A model generated the notes under the pieces. The model was not told the DNA's origin, did no database searches, and worked only from the letters and a program-made list of their open reading frames with translations. A program made the translations under genes and the position numbers. From Lineus longissimus (taxonomy: Eukaryota; Nemertea; Pilidiophora; Heteronemertea; Lineidae), in assembly GCF_910592395.1 (NCBI RefSeq), contig NC_088315.1, positions 6,886,501-6,950,500 of the forward strand: DNA of 64,000 nt, written 5' to 3'. Of this stretch, positions 47,695-59,691 are shown one piece after another (the first letter of the stretch is position 1; each line of letters starts with the position of its first letter).

Positions 47695-48639
47695 GAAATA
47701 AGAAAAAGTGCTGTAATTTAAGGTCCTCATTAACTTTGCCATGAAGTAGTTTTGACAATGATTCTGAGCCATTAATGCATATTATTCTGATATCAAGATT
47801 GAACTTGGAGATTATTTGAATATTGTATAAATGTTCCTTCCTGTCATTCCTACCAATAGTTTCGGGGAATTTCACGACAACCCTTAGTTTGACAGAGCCT
47901 AAAGGCTTCTATTCTAATAATGTAAATACTCTACGGCTAATTCCTTCCAATTAATGTCATTTTTAATCATCAATAGCAGCACCAACTCCAAAAAGCGTTC
48001 AGTATTCACCACAAACACTGATATTGCATACTTCCACACACACCGTACATCATGGCAATGCACCAGTGTTGCTTCAACATGAAGTTGTAGGCCTTTCTTA
48101 GCAGTGATATCGTACCTCATAGCTTTGGTATAAGCCTGAAGCATGTGAAAATCTAGTGATTATTCTTCTGAGCACTATGACAATCAAGTGATCTGATAGG
48201 GGAGTGACCTGTTCTGGGATATTTCAACACAACGACTGATTGAAGTAAAAGCTGCGGTTTCCCCGGCAGGTCAAACAACAAGCATTAGATTTACATCTGT
48301 GAGAGCTCTATGGCACGCGAACACATACTTTACTAAAAGCCTTTTTATTCAATCTGACGGATAAACGTGGCTTTAAAATGATTCTGCAAACATTCTAAAC
48401 AAACCGGCTGTTATATTAAACGAAAGTTAGATCTAATGAATATATTGGCGGTTTCCTAACCAATGCTGACTCTAATGCACAATCTAACTTGATGTTAACT
48501 TCATTATCCAACTCCAATTATCGTTAAGTATGCCTGATGACAAGAACGTTAGCATGTGGATATCATTTCGAGAATTAGCCGTGTTCAAAACATTGAGAGC
48601 TGCCTCTTCCTATCTGACAACTTATGATTCAAAGCGAGG
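47695..48639. other. intron-like stretch
   Basis: A minus-strand frame at 47914-48144 (with AYTKAMRYDITAKKG) is open but has no matching splice sites of quality. No gene is called. Confidence 0.35.
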
Positions 48640-49077
48640 ATGGTCCGACATAGCTGTGAGAGACCAGGTGGTTTTATCGAGATGGAATTTCAGAATGGCT
48701 GCAAAATTTTTGAGCCGATTCGTATTTGGCCCCTAGATTTGGCCTCACCCTCCCAGTTTACCATACCAATGTTTATACTCCATGAACCTTATTACACAAA
48801 ACTAAATGAGATCACAAAATTCGATTTGTACTTTGCGATATTATTGCATTCAGTCTCAAATAATGGATCGGCAAATTTCAATTATCTGCTAAGCACTTTG
48901 CATGGTGCGCACGTTAGATACAGAGGTGCAACCGCATCCCAGAACCGCATCAATAACGGCAATACTTCATTTAATAGTTTGAAGGAAGGACCTTCCATTT
49001 TATCCTGTATTTTGTGCGTACACAGCACATACGTAATCGCCTTTTCCTCAGCCGGCCATGACATTGAGAGTCATTGA
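48640..49077 (+). CDS. longest ATG frame in the window, 145 aa, unknown
   Basis: The frame begins with ATG in strong context (A at -3, G at +4) and runs 145 codons to a TGA. It starts MVRHSCERPGGFIEMEF and has a hydrophobic, aromatic-rich centre (PMFILHEPYYTKL, then FDLYFAILLHSV) and a serine/asparagine-rich tail ending GHDIESH. No signal peptide or clear transmembrane span is seen. By rough estimate one or two frames of this length are expected by chance in 64 kb at this base composition, so length alone is not evidence. There is no TATA box or AATAAA nearby. The family is not recognised. It overlaps no other candidate on this strand. Confidence 0.25.
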   Translation: MVRHSCERPGGFIEMEFQNGCKIFEPIRIWPLDLASPSQFTIPMFILHEPYYTKLNEITKFDLYFAILLHSVSNNGSANFNYLLSTLHGAHVRYRGATASQNRINNGNTSFNSLKEGPSILSCILCVHSTYVIAFSSAGHDIESH

Positions 49078-49233
49078 CATTGCCTCATCTCTCTACTTTT
49101 TCCAAGCCAGTACACGGAACACTTAACGACCATAAAGATAACATCACAAAACAAGAAAAAGAGCCTGCACTGGGTCTAGACTTCTCTTGAAGTGCTCAAG
49201 ATAGAGATAAGAAAAACAACATTGTGCACTTAC

Positions 49234-49346
49234 AATGCTTTTTTCAGAGATAAGATTCTGAATTTGTATTCTTTTGCCAGTGCAGTTTGTTGAGTAACTT
49301 GATAGATCATCCATGAAATAGCTTTTAGCTTCATCAGTGTGCATTT
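49234..49346 (-). CDS. candidate internal coding exon with perfect donor
   Basis: On the minus strand a perfect donor (ATT then gtaagt, plus 49233-49228) closes a 113-base segment opened by a moderate acceptor (tctatgcgatag, ag at plus 49347-49348). The frame reads MHTDEAKSYFMDDLSSYS, then TNCTGKRIQIQNL, then ISEKSI. It is polar with mixed charge, and contains an NCT glycosylation motif. It enters in phase 1 and leaves in phase 0. It lies 1.5 kb upstream of the terminal-exon candidate at 47577-47692 on the same strand, but the phases do not match directly, so they are not simply consecutive exons. The family is not recognised. Confidence 0.3.
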
Positions 49347-49364
49347 CTATCGCATAGAAGATAA

Positions 49365-49470
49365 ACCACCTCTGCTTTAGATGAGGGGTCTATTAGCCTG
49401 AGATGTGCCTAGGGCAAGGCTAAAATCATCTCTACTTTAGATTAGGGTTTATCAACCCTATGTCTATGGA
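49365..49470. repeat. imperfect tandem pair, 60-bp period
   Basis: 'accacctctgctttagatga' at about 49365 corresponds to 'atcatctctactttagatta' at about 49425, each followed by 'gggtctat'/'gggtttat' and 'tagcct'/'aaccct'. Two units only. Confidence 0.65.
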
Positions 49471-50511
49471 AAGTGCGTCTATCAAATTCGGAGATGAAGT
49501 CGGTATGGGAGTCGGAAGGGTACACAGCTACCCTAAAATTGGAAGGTGGACGTTGCTAATGTGTTACTGAGTGTGGTGCTTGGAGATGTCTTGTTTTAGC
49601 GAAAATTAGAGTTTTAACTTGTTGTGACTTTTTTTGGTCAAAAGTGTTGGAAGCGCAAGTGAAGTCCCTCTAGTGCGGCGACAACGTCTTCAGACAAGGT
49701 AACTCAATTTAGACCCGCCGGGAATTTTCCAACAGCCATTTCCCGTGGTAATCATAATCGTAATTTCTCAAAACAAGATAATATTAGGCCTGACCCATGG
49801 CATATGAAGTTTATGTTTTCCTAAATTTCGATAAGGTGATGGGAGCGAAAACTATTTCCTCGAAATAAATTGCAGCCATTTACTTTTTCGCAAAGCGAGT
49901 GTAACAAGTAACTAGTACGAGGAATAGCGCTAAACGTAATTTCCTGGACGGGCTTATTGATCCTCTACATGTGGCTTCCGTCGTTCGATACATATTTATG
50001 TATTAAAAAAAGGGCAATTAATTACATCAGCACCGTGTTATATTAATCGATATAATTTGACAAACCTGGGACAGTTACATGTTATATTCAATAAAATAAC
50101 TTTGAATAGTCTGCAATAGGAAGCTGGACAGTGCAAATAATTAGGCCCATTCATGTTATGCATGCAAGGGCTTGACTAAGGCATATCTAAATCACCTCTC
50201 ATTTCTCAAAATGCGATAGAATTCCCTATCAGATAGACTGATACACTTGATTATCGATAGAGGACATCATGCATGTAATCCGAGACACCATAAACTAATT
50301 ATATCGGGGATAATGATCACCATTAAAGACAGCTGTTCCGAGCCTTAATTGCGTTATCAAAAATCGACAATATCTATAAAGCTGATCACTAATAATGATT
50401 TCCGCAAGTGTTGTGGGGTGGTTTTAGACATGTTTACGATCAGTTTTGGTGAGATCTTCGTTGCAGTCTGAAATCAGTGTGTTCAGGGGTTTTCAAGATT
50501 TAAAAAAAAAA
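49471..50511. other. AT-rich stretch without a gene
   Basis: No open frame, splice pair or repeat of note. Rich in TTAATT and ATCGAT-type words. Confidence 0.5.
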
Positions 50512-50596
50512 CATTGATAATAATGATGATAATAATACTAATAACACTAATGTACATGAATGAATAAAAAAAAATGTAAATGAAGAGAAAAAAATG
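50512..50596. repeat. A-rich and (GAT/AAT)n low-complexity tract
   Basis: An A-run, then GAT/AAT triplets (gataataatgatgataataa), then two further A-runs. Read on the minus strand it supplies T-runs directly after the tRNA-like sequence, which could serve as a Pol III terminator (TTTTTTT at plus 50594-50588). Confidence 0.75.
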
Positions 50597-50668
50597 CTGT
50601 GGACACACGGAGAGTCGAACCCGTGACCAGCAGATCGGAAGTCCAGCATTCTAACCATTGACCCACAG
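50597..50668 (-). tRNA. tRNA-Gly(UCC)-like sequence, probably a pseudogene or SINE head
   Basis: The minus strand gives 72 bases whose ends pair as a full 7-bp acceptor stem (CTGTGGG with TCCACAG, one G-U). An A-box-like TGGGTCAATGG and a B-box-like GGTTCGACTCT are correctly spaced, and the anticodon loop CTTCCGA would give UCC (glycine). A T-run of seven follows two bases after the 3' end, as Pol III terminators do. Against a working tRNA: the anticodon stem has a C-C mismatch and a G-U pair, the D stem is hard to form, and the T stem in standard register has two mismatches (an alternative CACGG/CCGTG stem leaves a 10-base loop). It is either a tRNA pseudogene or the head of a tRNA-derived SINE. 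Confidence 0.5.
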
Positions 50669-52581
50669 AGGCTTTCATGTTAGAGTGGAGATTTTCTTCG
50701 CCTGTAATAACCAGGCTTATTTCACATAAGCTTCAGATCATCATGATGTTGAATTCGTGGAGTTTTTTGTGTGGTTGCCACTTTGATGAAGGCCCTTTGC
50801 CAAAAATGAGTTATAGTTGTTTTTAATCAAACGTTGCCTTGGCTAGTTCCCACTCTTTTGTGGAAATTCATGTTTTAATTACACTGTGCCAGCTTATATA
50901 CGGTGAGGAATCTGTAAGCACTTCCGCACCTATTCGCCTCCATGTGCCTGCTCATGTTGCCTTAACGTACCGGCCTTGCAGCGGGACATCATGACACTTT
51001 GCCAGGATTGAATATTGCCTCTCGTCATGCCTGTCTGCAGTTGTGATATGCGCCAAATATTAACCTTTATTTCTGAGCATCACGGAGCCTCCCGGCCTAT
51101 GTTCTGATAAGTTGGACTGTCATAAATCCCAGAGCATTGACATCTTAATCAATAAACCAGTCGTATTAGTATACTCACAATATCACATGTTGTATAGATC
51201 ATAAGCCAACTGGGAGAAACTTCGTCCTGAGTTGAGCAGGGATGCCAGTATGGCGTAAAATCGATAATGGGAAATTAATGTTACCCCGAGGTCCATTGCC
51301 AGACACTTTGTGATTGGAGGACTACCAGTTTGGTCACAAATCTATCTTGAACTACCTCCAGTTTCGGCCTACGGTGCGTTTAAGTCGCACGTGTCCTACT
51401 GTAAACTGCACAATTAGGTGCCTTTTTTAATTCCGCGCTTCGCGAATTCTTAACATTGAGACGTCTGTACAAGTGAGATTCGTTGTTTGTAATGCTTGAA
51501 GGTTTTTTATAACGTACATGCTACATGTACGTGGTCACTTCATGAAGATACGACGTTTCGAAATGTGCATCAGGTACATTTTGATACGTGTTCCGCGCCG
51601 TACATATCGATGCAATTGCCTTTAAACAGTCCCGTTGCTTTTATACACTAAGTAATTCAGCTGAGCAAAGATTCCTCATGAAACGAACACTCATCGTACC
51701 GCTGAAAGGAAAGGACGACATCAATCTTTGTCCGCGATTCTGAGCTGACAAAGGCGCCGAGCTGCCCATCTGAATGTCGAAAGCCATCAAAGAGTGATGA
51801 ACATCCGAAATTAAGGTAGGATGATTTCTTGCCAGACTCCCCTCTGATTGATTTCCCCTGTGAGTTACATCAATCGATTAATTGATAGGGTGTTAGATAC
51901 ATGACGAGTTTCATCTATGCAAGATGGGATGGGTTACTAGGCTGGACAGCCTGAACGACAGACAATTTACCGATCGCAAGAAAACGCCGCAACATTATGC
52001 ATTGGCACAAGATGACGGCTAATTACTATTAACAGACTGCACCAAACGGTACAGTCTTTTTCTTTTTGCCTTAGTCTACAGTATTTCAACATGCCACATA
52101 CAGTGTTCAACTTCAACCTATTGTTTCGAAAGATTTTTTTCATAATTATTTGAACTGACTGACACGTGTTTCTTTCCGACTTCTTCAAACGTGAATGAAT
52201 GTTTCATGTATAGTAAACTTAATCAAACAGGTCTTTCGGGTTTTTTTTCTTTTTATCTATGAAGTTTTAACTAATGGGAGTATTTATTGATCTTTTTATT
52301 CGTACCCGTAGAGTAAACTTGAACAACAGGTGGAATTTCGTGCAGCGTGCGTATATACATGTTGGTGCGATGTGAAATGTACAATAGGGTACAAAGATTA
52401 CACTATATTATTGTAATGAGATAGCGGTAATAGACGCACATGTAGAACTGCAACGAATGTCTTCACCCCCACTGTACCCGCCAGCCGCTTAACGAAGTAT
52501 TGAGGAAGACGTCACCACAGTTGAGGTGTTACTACAGGAAGTACGTTCAGTCTCGACTAGACTAGGACCAACTAATTAAAA
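50669..52581. other. stretch without a supportable gene
   Basis: On the minus strand a frame reading DEVSPSWLMIYTTCDI ends at a perfect gtgagt donor (plus 51178-51173), with a moderate acceptor 48 bases upstream. It is recorded here only because the donor is good; 16 codons are not evidence. A 9-bp hairpin at 51512-51532 is listed separately. Confidence 0.4.
51512..51532. other. perfect 9-bp hairpin around a TACATGTA word
   Basis: ACGTACATG, loop CTA, CATGTACGT. The right arm carries one of the over-represented TACATGTA octamers. Confidence 0.7.
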
Positions 52582-53135
52582 TGTATATGTATATCAGCAT
52601 CACCACAGCCTCTGAAATCACCACACTGCCTTGACTGAGGAGAGGCATAATCACAGCATGTCAGTCCCTGTCGCCCGAAGTGATGAAATGCCATCACAGT
52701 ACCGCCTTTGATTACTTCCGCTGGAGACAGAAAAGGTCAAGAGTACGACATAAATCAAAGTAGTTTCCGTTTTATTTTTTTAATTGGTGATTTTGACTGG
52801 TGTAAGAATTTGTCGATTGGTTTTGTTGATGGACAACACAACGACGCAATAACTGCGAGCAGTAGGCGTCAATGCATGTGAAGGACGAGAGAACAAACAG
52901 CAGCCGACAAAACCACGCTCCTGTGAAGATATCCGTATACATCAGCATCAACTCAGCCTCTGAAATCACCACACTACCTTGACTAAAGAGGCTAAATTCC
53001 AACCTGTCAGTCCCCGTCACCCAAAGTGATGAAATTGCGTCACAGCGCCTTTGGTGTCTCCAACACAATTTCCCAATACAATATCAGAAAAGATCAAGGA
53101 TAAGACATAAATCCAATTAAAGTAGCTTCCTAAGG
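52582..53135. repeat. diverged direct duplication, about 190 bp each, 348-bp offset
   Basis: 'atcagcatca' at 52593 and 52941 starts two long matching segments. Shared phrases in order are 'cagcctctgaaatcaccaca', 'ccttgact', 'tgtcagtccc', 'gtgatgaaat', 'cgcctttg', 'agaaaagatcaag' (or 'ggtcaag') and 'gacataaatc'. There are many substitutions and a few indels. Neither copy shows a conserved frame. Confidence 0.8.
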
Positions 53136-55415
53136 CGACAAGGAGAATTCGATTATGTATTCAGGTGATCAGTGTGGTAGTTGGATTTTCTCGCGCGGGT
53201 TTTCTGCTGCTGGTGATGAGGTGCTAAAAATAACTGTTCACTTGCATACACTGTATAAGAAGCTGTAACTGTTGGATTTCCTTATTGGATTTGAGATGGA
53301 AGAGGTTTGTCGATTTCACAGATCGTTGGGGGATTTCTTAGGAGCCATTATTTGATCGTTTGGTCCTATGGATAAAACAAATGATGGATGCGCTAAATGT
53401 AATTTACAAATGACCTTTTAAGCCATTCACAACAGAATGGGTGGAAAGGTTAGAACATTTTGAGAAAGAAACAAGTAAAAGCTGGACTTTCTTCATGTAG
53501 TCTTTACCTTTGTCGATTGAAGCAGAAGGTTAATTCAGCAGGTGAAATTCGTCAGTGCAACACCGTATACCCCGAATTTTACATCATTACCTTGAAAAGT
53601 ACAAAATGCGAAATTGGAATCTCACTAATCATGGCACGATTCTTGATAGTAGCGCTAGTATGGTAAAGCCTGGAGCGGTTGTAAGTTAATTCCGCGCTAT
53701 CAGGTAACCACACAATGCTCTGGTTTATTGAAGAATTGTTCTGATAAACAGATTTGAAAACGGTTACTAAACATGCAATCCCGATCATGACTTGGAATCT
53801 CGCTTATTCAGTGGGAATGGAACACGATTTTCAGTTCTCAAATCTCAAAATGAAAGCTTATCACGCCTTAGCCATAACACTAATAATCGTTTAAATCGCC
53901 ACAAATTGTATAAGCATTTTTTATCGATTCCTAGGAAGGTTTACTCAACAGAGCTAGCTCCCGAGTGGATGCGCGATGTGGATTAGCTAGCGTCGGTAAT
54001 TTCATCATCTAAGTCAATTTCGTTTCTCCCACCTGGCTACAGTACATAGCTTCAGATTAATTTTGTTCGTGACGTTCGTGGAGGTACGTGCGTTTTATAA
54101 GCAAAGCAGCCTGTTGCCACTTCAATTGTTCCAAAACCCTCCCCATAATTCGTGGAGCCCATCGAAGACGGAAAAGCTGACTACAATTGATTGGACCATG
54201 ACAGGAGACGGAGTTCGCTGCCTTCCAAACACGTGTAGTGCATAATCTTGTGAGCCTAACATCGTACACTTTCTCTGACTTCTATTCTCAGGATAATGAG
54301 GCGGGCATGTCGCCAAAAATACTGGTATTATTTACAGCAAATGGTTGTATATCATGAAAGTGGGTGGGATGATACGTTGTTCAGCCAACGCTTTTTTAAA
54401 CTGGTACAATAAAAAGGCCACCTGTTTCTTTCAGCAGGTCCAGTGATGTTAAGAGGCATACCAAGTTATACAATTACCCAAATAGGATCTTCCCCTCTAC
54501 TACATGTAGCACAGTCAATGTGCCCCTGTACCACCGAATCAATGGGATCAATTGATTAAAAGGGTGAAGATGATTGCACGAATACATTTTAGGATATTTC
54601 GTACATTACTGATTTCGTTCGTCTGCCACTCTTTGTCTCCTTGCTTATAAGACTAACCCCATTTCGTCACGAGATCGGTGCGGATGATCGCCTTCCTTAG
54701 ACTGCAGCCAACCCATTGACGCACGTTTTTAGCAAGAATGCCTATCTACGTCATCCCTAGATCCAGCCAAATTACTTTTATATATAGGCAGGACTTAGAT
54801 TAAGACACCACGCTGCTCTCTGAGTATTGTTTTGCTGTGATTAATTACCATGATTGCGAACAAAAATGTGACTGATTAATGGTTGTTATCCCCAGTAGGC
54901 GACATAGCATGCATAGAATTTTGTATGAATCACTACTTATTTTACACATGTATCATGAGAATAATCACAGTATCTCGCGCACTTTTCAAGTCTATAACAC
55001 TTTGACAATAGGCTCTCCAGATTTGTTTAGCTAGGGAAGCTGCCTACACCGAGCTAAACCGATCTTTCCGACCGGTACCAACCACAAGACGCATTTGTCA
55101 GAATTCCGTCCCGGGACAAATGAGCATCCAAGGCATTATCTTATTGTCTCATTATCCTGGTCATCCATGCAGTGGATACATCTTGTATAAAGGATGGGAT
55201 TATATTGTCCACCCAAGTTCGCCTGCTAGGAGTAATACATGAATATGAGACTTTTTTGAATGATACTGTCTGTTGTCTCAATGCGGAGAAAGGCAATTAA
55301 AACAATCCGGAAAGAGACAATAAACCCCAGGCCAGTGTATGTGATCCCTGATTGCAGCCCCTTAAATGATATTTTCCACATAGAAAAAAAACAAATCGAA
55401 CCTCTGCTGGATCAG
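53136..55415. other. stretch without a supportable gene
   Basis: Open frames of 60-70 codons at 53460-53666, 53579-53788 and 54057-54316 overlap each other on opposite strands. Nothing with combined evidence. Confidence 0.45.
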
Positions 55416-55523
55416 TGTACTTCATAGGTTGTCTCGCAATAAATTGGGCTTTGGCCCCGGCGCCGGAAACTCCCTCGACCTACGGACTCGTGGGTTTCCT
55501 GGCCTACGGCCTACGACTAAGCA
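55416..55523 (+). CDS. candidate internal exon, 108 bases, phase 1-1, locally GC-rich
   Basis: A perfect donor (AAGCA then gtaagt at 55524) follows a frame open from a ggatcag acceptor ending 55415. It reads YFIGCLAINWALAPAPE, then TPSTYGLVGFLAYGLRLS. The length is 36 codons and the phases are 1 and 1. Third positions are mainly G or C in the second half (GCC CCG GCG CCG GAA ACT CCC TCG ACC TAC), unlike the AT-rich flanks. It is hydrophobic enough for one or two short membrane segments. The acceptor's pyrimidine tract is mediocre, so the left end is uncertain. The family is not recognised. Confidence 0.3.
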
Positions 55524-58500
55524 GTAAGTGTGATTTGCTGAGACGGAAATCCTACGAAGATAATTTTGCTTTTAGAACATTGTTGATTACTTGCCGTTCT
55601 TATCGGATGGCAACGTTTTACTATACATGGATACATGTTTACCGAGAAATGACGTTTATGCGATTACACTGGGACCTGACTATACATGTCATATAAGAAA
55701 AACTCCTAACAAGAGTTTCGTCCGAACTTGATTTTATTTAGTCCATTGTCCACCAAAACCTTCTTTTTGGAGACTCGGCGCCTCAGGTCATTCAAATTTT
55801 CCATCAAACGAATAAGATCGTTTCAAGACGGCAGCAGTACCCTCTAGGCTATAGGATGCAATCACCTGCACGGCAGATAGAACAAAAATCCAGTTTTTCA
55901 ATGAGAGAAGGGCGTTTCATTCAAACGAACAGCATCATAACCACTCCAAATTAGATTACAATAACTGACAGAAAACATATCGGAACTTGAACTTGTCATA
56001 TTTTAAACCAATCTCATATTGGTAAAGCAAGAACATTGAACCTCCAATGATAATTTGATAGGATTCAATAAAATTCTGAAAATTGGGATATTGACATTTT
56101 GATGCTTACAATAATGTTTATCAATGACATACAATACCATGATATTTGGATTTTATACTTCTCACATCGATACAATTTAATCCATTTAAACGACTTCGCA
56201 TATTGACGATGTTTTGTTTGACCTTTAAAATGCTCCACTACTGCGATTACTACTTAAAGCTGACGGCTTCGTCTCGATTAACATTTTAATACATTTCATA
56301 CTTAAAATTTGAAAAAAAAATCATAACATCAATTTCAAAATACGAAATTTATTAGAATGTTGTTCCGAGACCAACCTGATAATACCTTGAAGATATCAGA
56401 GACTATCGTCCAGTTACTTTAAAGCTACATATAGTTTGGTCAACCTTTCTATAGAACCAGATGCAGACGTTCCCTGCCAAATCATTAAATCTAAGAGAGA
56501 AGCAATCATCCCAATGAATAGAGAAATGGCTAGCTATTAACATTAAGACCTTCTACAATGGAGTCGGAGTGAATCTATATCCAGTGACAGCGAACTCGAA
56601 CACAAGATTAGATGAAGACTTGACGCGCTGGCGATACGGCGCTATCGCTATTGACAGAAAAAACTCTTTAGCCAGCTCCGTAAGTCCCAACTATCTAGTA
56701 GAATTTGATCATATCTTGTACGAATTGGAATTGGATTTCTTATATAGTTACCACTGGTGTTAGAAGATCAACTGATGGAACAAGTTGTATCAGAAACGAT
56801 CCCTTCAGAAACCACGTACTATAAGTTACTTTCTCTTCAGCGTTTGGAATTGTAAGATGCATGTTAGAAAGTCATCTTTTAGCAACTTTTGGCACCTAAA
56901 CGTCCAAGAGAGGTATGTTTATTTTAACGAAATGGCCAAGTCATAATCAGAAGGCCGGGTTAAGATCACTTTTATCACATCAACGATCCTCATCGACCTC
57001 TTCCACACAAACTGCGCACTGCAAACCCTCCTTGAACAGCAAGTCAAAGGGCAAGGCTGTGGAGGCTTACAAGTGTCGTTCGAAGTGGTGCAACAACCCT
57101 TGATGAGGATTGCAACAGCAGGCCAAGAGAGGCAGCTTTTTGCGATGTACCTCAGACAGTGTAATGAACCTATAGAAAGGCCGAGGAAGTTTTTCAAATA
57201 GACGCGAAAAAGATTTTTCAGTGCACGCTGTATATATAATGTACCTTACAATGTACAAAAAGATACACGCATTCACAACGTCAGATACTAAGTCTTATCT
57301 CCCAAAATGACAGCTATACCATGTTTTGAGTGAAAGCGTTATAGCATTGTACAAGTTAGTAGTGCATACTCTTGTGTACTGATTTCATATATGTTCCAGT
57401 TAGTTTGTATTGTACAGGTATGTACACATGTGTACATGTAAATTTAATAAAAACGTGGCTGCATTATATTCTAGGGGCTGCCACATATTCACATGGCATT
57501 GTCCGTTTTGTTTTCGCATGACAAACATTTTGACTTGTTTTTTGTCGCACTGCACATTGCCCTTCAAAGTTCTCGATGCATGGGAAGAATGCAATGTATG
57601 AATTTTATAATCATAACGATTTTCATTGGTGGACATCTTCAGATTGTGTACTGCTGTTGCATCCAATCTATGATTAATCCATAATTAATTTTAACACTGT
57701 GTTTCCTAATCAACTTTAAAGGTCAGCGCTTGTAACAAGTTAGATATAACCTTTACACCAACCCACACACATGTATACTTTAAGCAATATTTCAATTACT
57801 TATCCAGGGTAACTGCAAATAGCAAATTTAGTCAAACCCAGCGGGTGATATCCTTTGTATAAAAAAACCAACAGAGCGTGAGTTTAAATCGGTATATCGT
57901 ACAGACAATAAAGTGATGCAATGAGTGCCAACTTGATTAAGTGTTTCAGTATTTTTTTTTGTACGATTGTGATTTTGTTGAAAGTAAATTACAGCTAAGT
58001 CGTTAATTAGGTACTAAGTATGTTATTAGTCGGATTATTGTACGTATCTTTAGTTATGGCGTCATAGAATATTTGCCATGGGCTTTCAAAAAGTACCCAT
58101 GCATTTCCATTAGGAAAAATAGTTGAGCATTACCACTCGTCCTTTTTCTTAGCGTTTGAAAACAGCCTCAGCCGTACTACATAAAGGGCAAAATGTCATC
58201 AGGATCGCTCAAGGGCCGCAATGAGTACATCCACTTGAATACTGAAACGATTGGATTCCTTTATCATGCATATCACGTATGCAGATCGAATGCTCCTGCA
58301 TTCCTCGTTTGAGGACAGTCTACGAATTCCGACCAAGAAGGTTTGTACATAGTGCTGCTGAAGAGTCAAGAATGGCATTCCTTTAGTGTTACACCTGTTT
58401 ATCGCTATACATGGTCAACAAATCATCACGAATGTCATGCTCGGCTTTTCTGCCGGGGCATATCACGTGAGCAAAGCGAACCCTGGTGAACGATCCCCAT

Positions 58501-59143
58501 CATGGTATCATTAAAAAGCTTCCAGCCAAAGGTATAGTTGATCAGTAAAATTACAGGCCGCGTAAAGCGTAGACAACATATCGGAGGCATGTTACAGCGA
58601 ACGATCAACATCGCCAGGCCGGTGTGCAATTGTCAACACTTGTCATTTAAGTAAAAAAGTCTCAAGCATGATCCTGCTTGTTCTAATTTCAGGTGAAGAA
58701 ATATACCAATTTAAAATGATTCATTTCCATATGCAATAAATGGCAATTATTTCTGAAACAAAACGATGTGCCAGTGGCGTCAACACTAACTAATATAATA
58801 GGACAAGATGTAATGATGATCAACTGGCTCCGATTCATTCTTTGCCTGGTTGATACATGAGAGAGAACCGCACCTATGAACAAGACGCCAAGGCCAGCGG
58901 ATTTTTAAAGTTTATTCAGTGTTAAAAAGAATGCAAGTGAAACTGGGTTTCATTGTATGTTCTCATGAGAATAATCTAGATCTGCAAAAAAATAAAAATA
59001 AAAAATACTTTTTTTATCGTGAGAACCGAAAGAAATTTGTAATGCGCTAAAAACTATTCCCGATTTTTTTTAGCAATTTTCACAAATCACATAAATAAAG
59101 AGGGGCGAAGTTTATGCTGTTCACAGTATATGAAGCGTAATGG
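55524..59143. other. stretch without a supportable gene
   Basis: Overlapping frames on both strands at 56915-57197 and 57400-57684 are unsupported. Palindrome ATGTACACATGTGTACAT (18 bases, perfect) lies at 57420-57437. The rest is AT-rich. Confidence 0.45.
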
Positions 59144-59691
59144 ATGAAGCTTTCATATCATAAGACGATGGACGGAGTCTGCGTAGGTGATGAAGTAAGT
59201 GTAAAATAAGATGATTTCAAATGTCACATTGGTGATTAATATCACGTTTCAGATCTATAATTTTATTACGTTTCTTTAGTTTCAAAACGTCCTAAACAAC
59301 TGACTAACATCGCTTACCTCTTCTTCTCTACTCTTCACAGACAATCCCGACCAACTTTTTCCTAAATCTCCACATTATCATTTCCAAACGAATAAATGAG
59401 GCAATGTACACAAAGCACGAAGAGTGTATCCTAACACATAAATCCCCGAGAATCCTTCGGGTAGCTATTAGCAGAAAGCCTCCGCAGCAGAAATCGCGGC
59501 TAAGAGAGAGAGTAACTGGCTCAGTCTTGCCGAACCCAAGCTTTATTCCACCCGAGCTGCTTCGGAAACCTAATGATACGGAGGCGCAATTTGGCAATGC
59601 AGTCTGGGTGATTCTGACATATCAATCAATAGAATATCAGTGCATTGATCTGCGTAACCACTGCTCGGAGAACTGCGATCCGAAAACCTAA
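59144..59691 (+). CDS. candidate two-exon gene, 133 aa, unknown function
   Basis: Exon 1 (59144-59194) starts at ATG and reads MKLSYHKTMDGVCVGDE; a second in-frame ATG at 59168 has better context (A at -3, G at +4) and may be the true start. The intron (59195-59340, 146 bases) is textbook: gtaagt donor, ctgactaac branch-point-like word 37-45 bases before the acceptor, then a long pyrimidine tract and cacag. Joining in phase 0 gives exon 2 (59341-59691): TIPTNFFLNLHIIISKRINE, a basic proline-rich middle (ISRKPPQQKSRLRER), FIPPELLRKPND, and a tail with three cysteines, ending NCDPKT. Exon 2 is 116 codons, open throughout and richer in GC than its flanks. No AATAAA is seen soon after the stop. 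The opposite strand is also open over much of exon 2. The family is not recognised. Confidence 0.42.
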
